From Saprolegnia diclina VS20 (Eukaryota; Oomycota; Saprolegniomycetes; Saprolegniales; Saprolegniaceae): a stretch of DNA of 47,301 nt. The translations under genes and the position numbers were made by a program. Positions 32,049-42,801 of this stretch are shown here, piece by piece. The stretch's first letter is position 1. Every line of letters begins with the position of its first letter. The notes under the pieces were generated by a model that was not told the DNA's origin, made no database searches, and saw nothing but the letters and a program-made list of their open reading frames with translations. The stretch covers positions 225,468 to 272,768 of the forward strand of contig NW_008246077.1 of assembly GCF_000281045.1 (NCBI RefSeq). The letters run 5' to 3'.

Positions 32049-34782
32049 ATGGACAAGGCCACCGAGGGCCGTGGGGTCGAGACTCTGCACGATGAGCCGT
32101 CGACGGACGCCGCGTCGGTCGGAAGCCTTCTTGTGAGTCTGACCAAGGAGCTCTCGACGCTCCGACTTCAGTATGGCGACTTGGAGGCTCGGAATCGCCA
32201 CCTCTTTACCGAAATGCACGCACTGCAACATGAGAAACTTGAGCTTCGCACGCACGCCGCATCCGAGGAGCAGCGTCTCCATCAAGAAATCAACGATCTT
32301 CGTAAGCTCGTGCACACGCACTTGGAAGCTCCAGGAAGTGGTATTGTGCTACCCCCGCCGCCAGCAACGAGTCCGCCCAAGAGCTCTATGGAGGACCAAT
32401 ACTGGCGCAAGACTGTGGCTGAAGCCGCGATGCAGGAGACCCTCGCAAAAGAGCGTGCGGCAGCGCTCGAGCTCAAGCTCTCGGAAGTTCAGGCGCGTCA
32501 TTCGATGGCGCAAGATGAGGTCGAGAGCCTTCGCAGCCAAGTAGCAAATGCTCGGGTGGCCGTTGTCGAGTACGAAGATAAGGTGACGCGACTTCAGCTC
32601 GAAAACCAAACGCTGCGGAAAGAGGCTTCAAAAAGCACCGAGCTCTTGAAGCGCGGCCAGCACGATCTCGCTTCGCGGGAAGAGACCTTAAACCAAGTCC
32701 ACACGCGCCTCCAGCAGGTCTCGGCCCACAACGAAGAGCTCGTCGCCGAGAGTCTTCGCATGCGCACGCTTAATGAGCAGCTCAAGTGCGAGAACGACAT
32801 CTTATCCAAGGCCCAAGACGAGATCGCAGGGCTAAAGCACTCGGTCAACACACTCAAAGGTAGAAAACGGTGTGGCGCAACATGGGTCCAACTGTAGTCT
32901 AGGCACGGTAACTGCCAAGACAGCAGAAGCCAAAGCATTCCAAGCGTATGGGTCCAGCGCGCGCGAGCACCTTCAGAGCCAAGGTGCACCTTGTCGATGC
33001 GAACTTGTCGTGACGCTTCTTAGGGCTCATGTTGCAACAGCACGCTGTGTTCGAGTCGCAAGCTCTTCAAGTGGCAGAGACCGCGTTGGTGTCCGTAAGT
33101 CGACTGCGACATCTGGTTCACGAGTCGAGAGATATATTGACCAACTGGGTACCGAATCGGAGTGCTGAACAATGGCACAATTCATTCGTGTAGAAATCGG
33201 AAACTCTCTTTTTCTTGAACTTGCTCAAAACGAAAATGAGCCACGCGGGGCAGTACGTGCAGATGGCGTTCGCCGAGCACGCGCTCTTGCGGCACGCCAT
33301 CTCGCATGCAACAGACACGAATGTCCACCTCCATGACCAGCTTTGGGCCGTCCACCGCAACGCGCTACTTATCTGTCAAGTTATCAACCCCACCAACAGC
33401 AGCAGTGCAAACGACGTCGATGCGCGGCGTGTCACGGCGAACTACCTCACGGGCGAGCTTCTGTACCGACCCGAGTCTGGCGACGCAATCCGTGTGCAAG
33501 TGGACCACATTTTCTCGAACCGGGCCAAGGAGTGGCTCAACGGCGAGTCCATCGTGCCCACGGTACAAAGTGTTCTCCACGGCTACAATGCGTGCGTCGT
33601 CACATTTCAAGGTACGAGAAGACCGATGCATGACGTCGCAGCGTGAAAGTACCTGTAGACCAACCGGAAATTGAGCGGCTGCTTCCGGACCCTATCGCAC
33701 CAGCACTTACACGACCCGTCGGAACATCGGCCTTATCGCTAGTTTTCGAGCAGCTTTTCAAGCAATGCGATGCGCTCTTTGGTTTCGCGGACGTACACTG
33801 CTCTATGAGCTACCTGGGGGTCTACAGTGAAGTTGTCCACGATCTCCTCGCCGTCGATGCAGCGCCCGTCGGCGACACCGTTGTCGTTAGCACCCCGACC
33901 GTTGTCCTCGACATACGTGACGCCCACGACGCAGAGATCGCAGTCGCAGAAGGAGCCAAAAACTTTGGATGCATCTGCGAAACTTGCCCAACAATGCTGC
34001 ATCTGACTCACAAGATTGTGACGATTTGCATTACTGTGAGCCACGTCTTCTCAAACTGCACGACGAAGTCGAAGCTCCAGGTGCGTTCTACAAGCTCGCT
34101 ACGGTCACAATTAATTGCGGCTAGGTCGTCGAGTTGGCGTCCGGCATGGACTCAACAGTTGTGACAACGTGGCAAGACACGGATCGCATCCGCGCAACCA
34201 TCAGTGCCGAGAACAGTTTGCTGGCGCTCACTACATGTTTGGCGGATATTCGGCAACAAGACCCGAGCTTCGTGCGATATCACGGGTCCAAACTCACGCT
34301 GATGCTCCAAGACTGCATCAGCGTCCAGGTATGGAATATTTTTGCTTTTTGAGCCACTATTGTATTGTGTGCCTCAGGCTAAGCTACTGTTGCTGAGCAC
34401 CGTGCGCACCGCTGTTGACGAGCGAGGCGTGCGTAGTCTGCACATGCTCCAGCTCTTTCGTGATGCCGTGCATCCGCCGCTGTGCATCGAAGATGACAGT
34501 GATATCTCACTGGATGCCTACTTGAACCGTGTGCCGGACGTGTACCGTTTCCAAGTTCGGTGGCAAGGCGACGTCTCTGCTTCGACTGCGCTTGTTTGCT
34601 GGGAGCACGAACTTGACGCTATGAAGGAGCGCAACCAGAGTATTCAAGATTCGCTGGCGTCCCCCGCCGAGAGCAACCCATGCACGGGAAGTCCATCGCA
34701 AGTGGTCACGACCAAGACCGGCAAAAAAATTAAGCGGAAATCATCCTTGAAGAGTCAAGTCAAGCGCATGCCATTTCGGTAG
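32049..34782 (+). CDS. Kinesin-14-like protein with nucleotide-free motor homology domain
   Basis: Predicted 821 residues in seven exons: 32049-32859, 32903-32983, 33024-33148, 33194-33611, 33659-34080, 34125-34328, 34378-34782. Residues about 20-340 are coiled coil, then a motor-like domain at about 385-760, then a basic tail (KKIKRKSSLKSQVKR). This N-stalk/C-motor order is that of kinesin-14. Motor landmarks are present but dead: VDHIFSNRAKE and VLHGYNACVVTF align with the strand before the P-loop, yet the GQTGSGKT Walker A is absent (QDQPEIERLLPDP follows); switch I SSRSH reads LHLTH; switch II DLAGSE reads ELASGM; the later SKLT-x-x-LQD helix is kept (GSKLTLMLQDCIS). This parallels yeast Vik1/Cik1, non-catalytic partners of Kar3. 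Function is inferred from this parallel. Confidence 0.88.
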
Positions 34783-34854
34783 CTTGCAGTGCTCCTCGTG
34801 GGTGACCTTGGCTATAATGCCTCAGCGTAGTTTATTTTGTTGATGTTCGGAAGC

Positions 34855-34860
34855 AATAAA
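34855..34860 (+). terminator. AATAAA poly(A) signal after the kinesin-like gene
   Basis: AATAAA 73 bp downstream of the stop codon in an AT-rich stretch, a plausible polyadenylation signal. On the other strand, a TTTATT at 34831 could serve the convergent acetyltransferase gene less well. Confidence 0.4.
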
Positions 34861-34959
34861 GCTCAATGAAGTCCTGGAACCTGGCCCCCATGCAGCGAAA
34901 TTTGGCACCGGCACACACAAGTGATATATGGCCGACCACATGTCGGGCCGATTACTTCA

Positions 34960-35496
34960 TTACGACAAACACGACGAATGCGGCCAACGCTCGACTTGTT
35001 TAACAAGCGTTTCGAACATGAGGTTTGGCACCGTGGCGCCAGGAACATTGGCCGGCCAAGTATGTCCCGTGCGCTTGTAGCCTCGGCGCTCGTAGAATGC
35101 GAGGATTTCGGTGCGAATCGTCAAGACGGTGATCTCAATCACTGTGACGGGCCATGTCTCCGTGAGTGTCGCTTCAGCTGTGGCCAGCAGGGCCTTCCCC
35201 AGACCGCGCCCCTGGAGACTCGGTAGGACGACAAAGAGGCCGAGGTATCCCGTAGCTTCCTTTACTTGCAGCTGGACGTTGACGCACCCCACCAGCGTCG
35301 AGTCTTCTTCCGCGAGGATGAACTTCGACGTTGTTGTCACCAAGGCTGCGACTTCGTCGGCGTCCGTCCGAGGTTCTGTGAGAAAATCTGCCTCAGTTGT
35401 CCAGCCTTCTTTGCTCGGTTCTCCTCGATAGCAGTAGTTGACGAGCGCTACAATGGCTGCTGCGTCTTCCGTTGCGGCTTCCCGGTAGCTTACCAT
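34960..35496 (-). CDS. GNAT-family N-acetyltransferase
   Basis: Intronless, 178 residues. The GNAT fold is evident: N-terminal strand and helix (VSYREAATEDAAAIVALVN), middle strands (FILAEEDSTLVGCVNVQL), strand beta-4 (TGYLGLFVVLP) leading into the acetyl-CoA pyrophosphate loop QGRGLGKALL (Q/R-x-x-G-x-G/A), then VIEITVLTIRTEILAFYERRGYKRTG, the usual C-terminal helix and strand. Such enzymes move acetyl from acetyl-CoA to an amine; the substrate (small molecule or protein) cannot be told. The length is typical for a single-domain GNAT. It converges with the kinesin-like gene. Confidence 0.92.
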   Translation of the reverse strand: MVSYREAATEDAAAIVALVNYCYRGEPSKEGWTTEADFLTEPRTDADEVAALVTTTSKFILAEEDSTLVGCVNVQLQVKEATGYLGLFVVLPSLQGRGLGKALLATAEATLTETWPVTVIEITVLTIRTEILAFYERRGYKRTGHTWPANVPGATVPNLMFETLVKQVERWPHSSCLS

Positions 35497-35971
35497 GTTT
35501 CAAAATGAAGAGGCGCGGTCGAAACTCGTCGTGGCTTTTGAATCAAGCGCAGCCAATCCCAGCGCGTTCCCACATCTACTGCGATATAATTGGTCAGGGG
35601 CATCGATCAAGTCAGAAATGGACCAATGGTACGTCGTGAAAAGGAGACACACGTCAAGAGACTAATTGCACCCAACATGGATGCAAGCCGCCGAGGTCCT
35701 ACGTCACGTCTATGCTGGCGCATTTGGTGGGCTATAGACATATCTCACCAATCGCGCTCTGGCCTTTAGGCCCAAGGTGAGAGCGTAAGCTGAACTCGTT
35801 CTCAAAGCACTTGGGATACGTTCTTTGGGGCATCGAGAAGTACCAGTAAATGTTTCTGCGCGACTTGGCCCGTAGGTGGCGTTGGTTTAGCCATGGCCCG
35901 CCAGTGACACTGGCGTTCATTGGCCAAAAGTACCAAACTTATCTACGAATCAACGTGGTATCTTGAGCACC
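35497..35971. promoter_or_regulatory. Divergent upstream region, GNAT / RFT1
   Basis: 475 bp between start codons. CCAAT-type elements occur in both directions (ATTGGTCAG about 35589, GACCAATGG about 35620, ACCAATCGC about 35749, CATTGGCC about 35919). No supported gene inside. Confidence 0.45.
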
Positions 35972-37528
35972 ATGGGCGTCGCCGAAGTCATCGTCGCTGG
36001 CGGCGCGCGCATGCTCGGACTTTCGTTCCTGCAAAAGGGCGGTACGTTTGTCATGAACATGCTCACGCTTCGTCGTTTGCCGGTGCATCTCTCGGGCGTG
36101 AGCCTCTCGCTCGAGCTTGTCCTCTCCACGACGTTCATCGTGCGCGAAGGTCTGCGGCTGGCGTCTCTCCGCGAAGAGAACCTCTCGGAGGCTATTTCGC
36201 TTCGAAAGCTGCTCAACACGGCGTGGGTATCGACCTTTGTGGGCATTCTATGCACGTTGGCCGCTGCCTTATGTATGGCACCTCGCCTGTACGACACAAC
36301 CGCGGGCGACTACGATGCCTTCCAGACGTCCCTGTGGCTCTTTTGCCTCTCGGCCGCGATCGAGTACCTTACCGAGCCGCTCTACATTGTCGCGAACGCA
36401 AGTCTCAACTTTCCGCTGCGCGTGCAGGCCCAAGGCTGGGGTTTCTTCACCAAGGCCGTCGTCCAGGTTGTCCTCGTCGTGGTCTTTGACGTGGGCATGG
36501 TTGCCTTCGGCTTCTCTCAAGTAGCGTTTGCAGTCGTACACGGTCTTGTTTACTTGCAACACTACTACCAACAACTGGGCTCTTCGCGTTTCCCGCTCAC
36601 GTCCATACTCGAGCTATTGCCGTCGCCGCGCGTGCCATTAAACCTCCCGCTGCTGACGCTCTGGGCGACGCTCTTTTTGCAGTCGTGCCTCAAGTACCTC
36701 TTGACTGAAGGCGACAAACTCATTTTGTCCGCGTTCGAGTCGTACCAGAGCATGGGGGCGTACTCGGTCGCGTTCAACATCGGGTCCCTTGCGCCGCGTC
36801 TGCTCTTCCTGCCGATTGAGGACGCGAGCAAGGCGATGTTCAGCAAGCTTCTTGCGGTGCCCGTCTCACCGTCCAGCAAAGCCGAGGCACGCACGTGGCT
36901 GCTACGGGTGCTCCAAGGCATGACGTATGTCGGTCTCATCTTTGTGTGTTTCGGCACCAACTATGCCCGCACGGCTCTGTACCTTCTCGCGGGCTACGAC
37001 AAGGCGCAGGGGGATACGCCAGTCGTCCTCGCCATGTACTTTGTCTACGTCTACTTCCTCGGTCTCAACGGCATCTGCGAAGCCTTCGTCCACGCGGTCG
37101 GCGACAAGACCGCGCTCCAGCGACTTAACTCGTACCTCGTGTTTTGCTTTGTGGTCACGACTGCGAGCGCCGTCGGGCTTTTGCACATCGCGCAGCTCGG
37201 CAACATCGGCATCGTCCTCGCCAATTGCATCAACATGACGCTCCGCATCGGGTACTGTTTCTGGTACATGGTCGGCTTCTTCCAAGACGCGACCATCGCC
37301 AACCTAATTCTCGAGACTCTGCCGCCGTGGCAAGTCAGCCTCGGTTTTGCTGCTGCTATGGGTCTCACGTTCGTCAGCGAAGGTGTCGCCCGCGGACCAA
37401 GCCTCGCTCACCACGCGCTTCACGTTGGCGTCGGTGGCGGTCTCTTTGTGATCGTTTTGATTTTGATTTGGCGCTTTGATCCGTCGTTTGTGCAATTGCT
37501 CTTGCGCAAGAAGACCAAAACGGCCTGA
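35972..37528 (+). CDS. RFT1: RFT1-family ER membrane protein
   Basis: Intronless, 518 residues from the ATG at 35972, about a dozen hydrophobic segments. Family signatures: FLQKGGTFVMNMLTLRRL near the N terminus (Rft1 proteins start with a similar membrane helix), EYLTEPLYIVANASL, LKYLLTEGDKLIL (the strongly conserved KxxLTEGE/D-like block), YSVAFNIGSLAPRLLFLPIED, and GLNGICEAFVHAV. RFT1 belongs to the MOP flippase superfamily and is required for use of Man5GlcNAc2-PP-dolichol in N-glycosylation; whether it flips the lipid itself is disputed. ALG1 in this window acts earlier in the same pathway. It ends 81 bp from the stop codon of the convergent kinase gene. Confidence 0.95.
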   Translation: MGVAEVIVAGGARMLGLSFLQKGGTFVMNMLTLRRLPVHLSGVSLSLELVLSTTFIVREGLRLASLREENLSEAISLRKLLNTAWVSTFVGILCTLAAALCMAPRLYDTTAGDYDAFQTSLWLFCLSAAIEYLTEPLYIVANASLNFPLRVQAQGWGFFTKAVVQVVLVVVFDVGMVAFGFSQVAFAVVHGLVYLQHYYQQLGSSRFPLTSILELLPSPRVPLNLPLLTLWATLFLQSCLKYLLTEGDKLILSAFESYQSMGAYSVAFNIGSLAPRLLFLPIEDASKAMFSKLLAVPVSPSSKAEARTWLLRVLQGMTYVGLIFVCFGTNYARTALYLLAGYDKAQGDTPVVLAMYFVYVYFLGLNGICEAFVHAVGDKTALQRLNSYLVFCFVVTTASAVGLLHIAQLGNIGIVLANCINMTLRIGYCFWYMVGFFQDATIANLILETLPPWQVSLGFAAAMGLTFVSEGVARGPSLAHHALHVGVGGGLFVIVLILIWRFDPSFVQLLLRKKTKTA

Positions 37529-37609
37529 AAACCTTGTGCGCGTAGCTATTGACCATAAAGATACGATGTGTCGGGATATGAAATGTACAGCGGCGCCGGA
37601 ATATATAAA

Positions 37610-38615
37610 CTAGGGAGACAAGGTTGGTGCGACGAGCGCGCGTCGTGTTGTCTCGGGGGGCGTCGCCGCAGCTGCGTCGACGATCGCGTTCGTAAAGAGT
37701 TCCAGCATCTCCTCGCACACGCGTTTCGAGCCGAATTCGAGGTCGAGCGTCCGGGTCTTGGTTAGCAGCGAGCAGCAGTTGTCCGGCGTTGGGCGCATCA
37801 CGCGGTCAAACACTGGGGTTCTCGGACCGTGGACGACGCGCACTACGCTTTCGAGGAGCAGTCCCATCTGCGTGTGTGCGCAGCGACCACCGGGTCGCGA
37901 CGAACTTGGGCGTGGGCTTGTCGTGCCAAAGAAGGACCGCGCGACGGACGATGATGGCGTCATTGGATCGCGAATCGACTTTGACGACCACGTGAGAGTG
38001 TGGCAGACGTCGCAAATGCGCACGTGCGTCGCGTGGGGAAAGCCGTGCCGGCCGTACTTGATGGCGTGGACACCGCGTGGCCCGTAGAGGTCGCTGCGCA
38101 GGTCCGAGATGGGGCGTGGCGGAAGTTTCTCCCGTCCCGCTTTCATCCACGGGTGCATTCGGAGTGCGAGAGCCGACGGACGATGCGAAGGAATCACCGA
38201 GAGCATGCTGCGGATCTACGAGAACGAGATAAATGTGCGCGAATAGATGTTGCATTCCTGTACCAGGCTCTTGATCTCGTCCGAGACGCACTGCCACTCC
38301 TTGGGTGGGAAGACCACCTCGAACGTATGCTTTCGCAGCTTGTGCAGCTTCATCGGGAACGGCGGGTAACCACAAAGAAGAATGTAAAAGACGACACCGA
38401 GGCTAAAGATGTCGACTTCGCACCCTAATAAGAGAAATAGTTGCATAATGCATCCGCCTGTCTGTTTGCATCTGTGCTTGTGTACCGTACGGGTGGCCGT
38501 TGAGGACCTCGGGGGCGGCATAGCCTGGCGTACCGCACGAGTCGGACGCGCGCTCATCCACGGCAATGAGCTGTCGAGCAAAGCCAAAGTCACAAAGCTT
38601 GATCATATGACCGGA

Positions 38616-38648
<33 letters not shown>

Positions 38649-39284
38649 GATGACGCAGCGCGAGTGGCAGTAGTCGACGGCCTCAAGAAGCGCGGCCATG
38701 ATGAATTGCGCCTCCGTCTCCAGCAGCTTTCCGCGCTTGGTAACGCGGTCAAAAAGGTCGCCGCCGTCGAGGTACTCGACCACCATGTAGCATGTCGCGT
38801 CGTCGTCAAACACTTCGTGGAGCTGCATGACGTAGTCGTGGTTGAGCTACCGCGGTCATGAGCATCTCTCGTTTGCACTGCATGCATACCTTTTTGAGCA
38901 CATCAACTTCTTGGCTCAAGGCGTGACGATCAACTTTTGAAAGCGCGGACTTGTCGATGATCTTGGCGGCGAAGCAACCACCGTGTCTCTTGTGTGTCAC
39001 TTGCTTGACGAGCGAGTACGAGCCGTTACCAAGATCCTTCGTCACTTCGTAGAGCTCGTGGAAGTGCGCTCGCTTTCGCGGTGTTGGCAATCGCGGTACC
39101 TCGAGCGCGACCGTTGCGGGAACTTCCTATGTTTATGCAGCGCGCATGAGAGGCTACAGCACCCGCTGGAAGAGCGTACGACGGGCGCGGAGGTCGGCGG
39201 CGCGCCAGCTTTCGGTGGTGCAGGTCGCTTGAAGAAGAGGCTTCGGAGGAGGCTGAACGGAGACCGGTCCTTCGTCTCCGCCAT
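37610..39284 (-). CDS. CAMK-type Ser/Thr protein kinase with unusual C-terminal domain
   Basis: Predicted 489 residues in five exons: 39284-39180, 39126-38890, 38846-38486, 38424-38264, 38215-37610. The kinase domain spans about 61-320 with every catalytic feature: glycine loop LGNGSYSLV (67-75), K90 in FAAKIIDK, H181-R-D183-x-K-x-x-N, D200-FG, and APEVL. CDIFSLGVVFYILLCGYPPFP-type helix F is seen as EVDIFSLGVVFYIL and LCGYPPFP. This is the calcium/calmodulin-kinase group by sequence style. After the kinase, about 165 residues (from HPWMK on) have no EF hands; they contain a CDVC motif, an HTQM-rich stretch and a final helix (CEEMLELFTNAIVDA). The N-terminal exon is basic and disordered. Partner and substrate are unknown. 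Confidence 0.93.
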
Positions 39285-40115
39285 GGTTTCCGATTCTGGC
39301 GACGGGAAAAACGATCGCAATATTCCCGATCGCGCTAAATTTAGAACCCTTCACATAAGTTGGCTGACGCCAGCGTCTTGGCACGCCACGTCATAGGGTA
39401 TCGGTGTCCTCAACCCAGCCGTGTCGTCCCTGGCGTCATGCTGCCGGGAGCATTTCCATTCTTTATCTACTTCCCCCTTGTGCGAGCCTTCTATGCATGC
39501 TATCAAGGCGAGCACCTCGTGGAACAGAGCTGTCGCCTGTTGCTTACACAGAGCCAGCTTCAAGAAGCAGCTACTTCAAATGGAGGTCCGGCGGTGGAGC
39601 ATTCCATGTTTGCGGCTACTCGCTGCCTCCATCCGCGTTAGTGTCCCGGTGTTCGCCTTGCTTGTCCTGCTCGCGCGTCAAAAAGCACTGGCGGGACGAT
39701 CGTCATGGAGATTCAACGATGATGACGTATGCAACCGTGCAAGCGTTGCTCAAACCCGAATGCACCCGTGGCGCGGTGAGAATGAACGAGCTGATTGTGC
39801 TTGAGATCGCACTACAACGCAAGTGCTCTTGCGTGAGCGTGTGAAGAAGAGCCTCTCATACTTTGTTCGAGGTATCCAAATCTTGGTCCGAGACGGACCT
39901 TTTCGTATCCGACGAACCCGATGGAACGCGGCTTTCTTGGCTATTGTATGTCTTTTATGAGTGCCGTTTTGCGGCACGCGCCGTCCACCTCATGTGGTAT
40001 CCGGTATATCCGGATAAACCTGCCGGTCTCAATGTTCGATGGCTTTTTACGGGCGCGGGGAACTGACTGGTTTTCCTCCATACATTTTCGGGACTTTGGT
40101 TTTTTCATTTCGACG
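39285..40115. other. Divergent intergenic region
   Basis: About 830 bp between the kinase and ATP synthase subunit b start codons. Frames such as 39404-39844 (+) are open but featureless. The last 60 bp before 40116 should hold the ATP synthase gene promoter. Confidence 0.5.
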
Positions 40116-41182
40116 ATGCTCAGCCGCTTTGCCCTCCGCTCCGCCACGGCCGCGCGCCGCTCGGCCTTGAAGCCCGTTGGTGCTTCGTTCCACACGGGTA
40201 CACGCATCGCGAGGTAGACAAACGAAGTCTCATAAGGCCATGTAGGTGCCCTCCGCCTTAAGGAAGAGAAGGAAGGCGAGGTCGCCGTCGCCGCCGAGAA
40301 CCACGACGGTGTCTTCCAGAAGATCGGCCTCGATGACTGGAAGATCTCGATGCCGCTCGTGCTCGCGTGCTCGATCCCTGCGCTCAGCAACGGCGTACGC
40401 CTGTCGTCTCTATGCGATCATGGGACTAACTCCCATTCTAGTTCTATGAGCTCGGCGCCGAGTCGCAGTTGGCGTGCTGCTTCCTCCTCTTCTGCACGTC
40501 GGCGTACAAGTTCGGCGGTGATGCCGTTGGCTCGTATTTTGAAGCCCGCGCCAACGCCATCTTGGCGTACGTTCTCCTGGTGTCGATGTATGCCCACTAA
40601 TGTGTTTGGCGGTATAGTGAGCAGAACGCCGTCGAAGACGCCAACCTGGCTGTTGCCAAGGAGACGTTGAAGGCCCACGAAGCCATCTTGACCATCCGCA
40701 AGGACATTGATGCCTTGGGCGTGGCCCACGAGGAGGCTCTCGCCTTGATGTGCCGCGTCCAGTCGCAGAAGTTGCGCCACAAGACGCGTGACGTCTACGT
40801 CAAGAACTTGGAGGCCATCCACAACTTGGAGCAGAGCTACAACCAGCAGCTCCAGGATGCCATGATCTCGCAGGCTGCCGAAGCTGTCCGCTCGCAGTTC
40901 GCGTCGGGCAAGAAGGCCGTCAAGACGGAGGCGTTCCAGATGGCGCTTGACGTCTTGTCGGAGAAGCCCGACGACAACAAGCAGGACCCCGTCGCCGCCG
41001 CCTTCGGCAAGGAGCTCCGCGCGTTCGCCGAGAACCTCGAGAAGCAGCAGGGCACCGTCGTCAAGCTCTCGGAGGACGAGCACAAGCAGTTGCAGGGCGA
41101 ATTGGACGCCTTCCTCAAGCGCCTCGATATCCACAACGGCGACGTCAAGGCGCCCACGGAGATCAAGATGGAGTTGATCTAA
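40116..41182 (+). CDS. Mitochondrial ATP synthase subunit b (F0 peripheral stalk)
   Basis: Predicted 306 residues in four exons: 40116-40197, 40246-40394, 40442-40566, 40618-41182. The N terminus (MLSRFALRSATAARRSALKP) is Arg/Ser/Ala-rich without acidic residues, a clear mitochondrial presequence. Two hydrophobic segments follow: MPLVLACSIPALSNG and QLACCFLLFCTSAYKFGG, then the signature SYFEARANAILAEQN, matching the membrane exit of mitochondrial subunit b (Atp4/ATP5F1 type). The remaining 190 residues are one long, charged helix, as expected of the stator stalk that stops the F1 head from turning. A functional match is convincing in layout; sequence identity in this fast-evolving subunit is low, so I give no symbol. 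Confidence 0.88.
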
Positions 41183-42036
41183 GGAGTAGACGACGACTCG
41201 TACAAGTACCTGGCTTCTTGTCTCGCGGCTTGGTTTGTGGCCCGGTCAATATATTGATGAGAGATGATTGTGATCTACTAGTACATTATGACGAATGTGT
41301 TCTTGGTGCATTCTTGCAAGTCCTAAACAATTCAGTCTATGTCAGTCCCTCTGCACACTCGATGCTCCTACTAGTTGGCGTCGCCGTCGCACTGCCTGCT
41401 GAAGTGGCGCACGTGGCCATGTGCAGATGTGTGCTCGTCATCAAGGAAGGTTTCCTCGTGGAGTCGGTGAGAAAGGGACACCGGCGAGTTCATCGCTCAG
41501 GAGAGTCGGTTGACGCGACGCCCCTCTTTGTAGACTTACAACGGGAACCCGGTGTGTTTAATCTAGCGCGATGTGACCAACCTGCCTTGTACTGCTGTCT
41601 CTGAAGCGAAGCCAGCACTGTGCCACGTCGTCCTAGATCCACGTGGTTCTATCCCCTGACGCCAGTTTGCTTTGAAATCGCCTAACGTGCACATCCTATC
41701 TCAGGAGTAGCTACGACACTTGGATCATCGCTCAAATATCTGCAGCTGGCGTGCGCCCGCAAACTTGCGCGTGTGTTGACGGGATCCGCGGCACATTTTT
41801 TGCAGAATATCGCCCCGGCAACGTCGCGTGATGCGTCTTAGTCGACCTAATGCGACTTCAAGTACTAATCATACACGGAAGCGCGTCACGCTCGACCCCT
41901 TCAGCGACCTTCGTCGCCATCCTCCGCTTGGACATATCAACGCGTCGAGTAGCCGAGAGCGTCAGTGCTACACTACAACAACGTCCGCCGACGCACGCGG
42001 TGCATAAAAATGATCCAAGATGCACCATCAAGTGGA
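41183..42036. other. Intergenic region
   Basis: About 850 bp between convergent stop codons. A 128-codon frame at 41218-41604 (+) has no recognisable domain. No other structure is seen. Confidence 0.5.
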
Positions 42037-42801
42037 TTAAAGTCGCCGGGCGACGCTAAAGGACGACTTGGGTCCGGTGCGAAAGCCTGTGCACTCGACG
42101 TCATAGACCGGTCCTGGCGTCTTGATACCTGCGTTCTGGCGCAGCCGCTTCTCCGAGCCAAACGTGGACGAAATGCAGGGCGACGCGTATTTGGGCGCGG
42201 ATCCAGGCCCGGGCGTCGCGGTTGTTGGGCCTGGGCCTAACCCAGCGCCGTCGAGCGGCGGGCGCTTCGAGGTGCCAAAGCCAAACGCGTTTGTAACTTT
42301 ATTGTCGAACGCGCCCGGCATGTTGTAAATGGGTCCAGGGCTCGGCGTGTTGTTGGTGCGGCTCGAGGACCGCGCCGCAATGCTAAACGAGAGGTCCGAG
42401 GCTGTGCGGGCCATGGACGACACTTGCTTCCCGCACGACTTAGGGGCCTCGTACGAGCCGATACCTACGTGCTCCCATCGTCGAGACGCAGTGCATGTAC
42501 GTGCCTACCAGCGACCGGCCGCTTTGAGCGCGGGTCCCAATCTTCGCGCGTGCTTGTGCCGAAGCTTTTGCTCATCGGACTGAGTGTGCCAGGTAGCTTG
42601 TACAACGCATCTGTGCAAGTTGAAGTTAGTGCGCTGGAGACACGCAGCAGTGAATATACATGTGTACGTGCCTGTGTTGGAGTGCGCGTTCTGCCACTTG
42701 AAGCGGCCTTCCGTCGTCGTGAAGGGCTGTGGCGTCCGATGCACGCCCTTCTTGGACGGTATCGAGAAGAGCGGTGGTGGCGCTGCCTTCTCGGTGCTCA
42801 T
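42037..42801 (-). CDS. STPGR/SHIPPO-repeat flagellar protein
   Basis: Predicted 223 residues in three exons: 42801-42660, 42610-42509, 42464-42037, introns of 49 and 44 bp. The protein is built of Pro-Gly-x-Tyr type repeats: NTGTYTY, KLPGTLSPMSKSFGTS, GIGSYEAP, SPGPIYNMPG, TPGPGSAPKY and TPGPVYDV, with intervening FG-T/S blocks (FGFGTSKRPP, STFGSEKRLR). This is the sperm-tail PG-rich repeat found in axonemal microtubule inner or outer-dense-fibre proteins; oomycete zoospores carry two flagella. A flagellar role is therefore likely. The exact end of exon 1 was selected because it is the only GT donor that keeps the frame of both neighbours. Confidence 0.85.
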
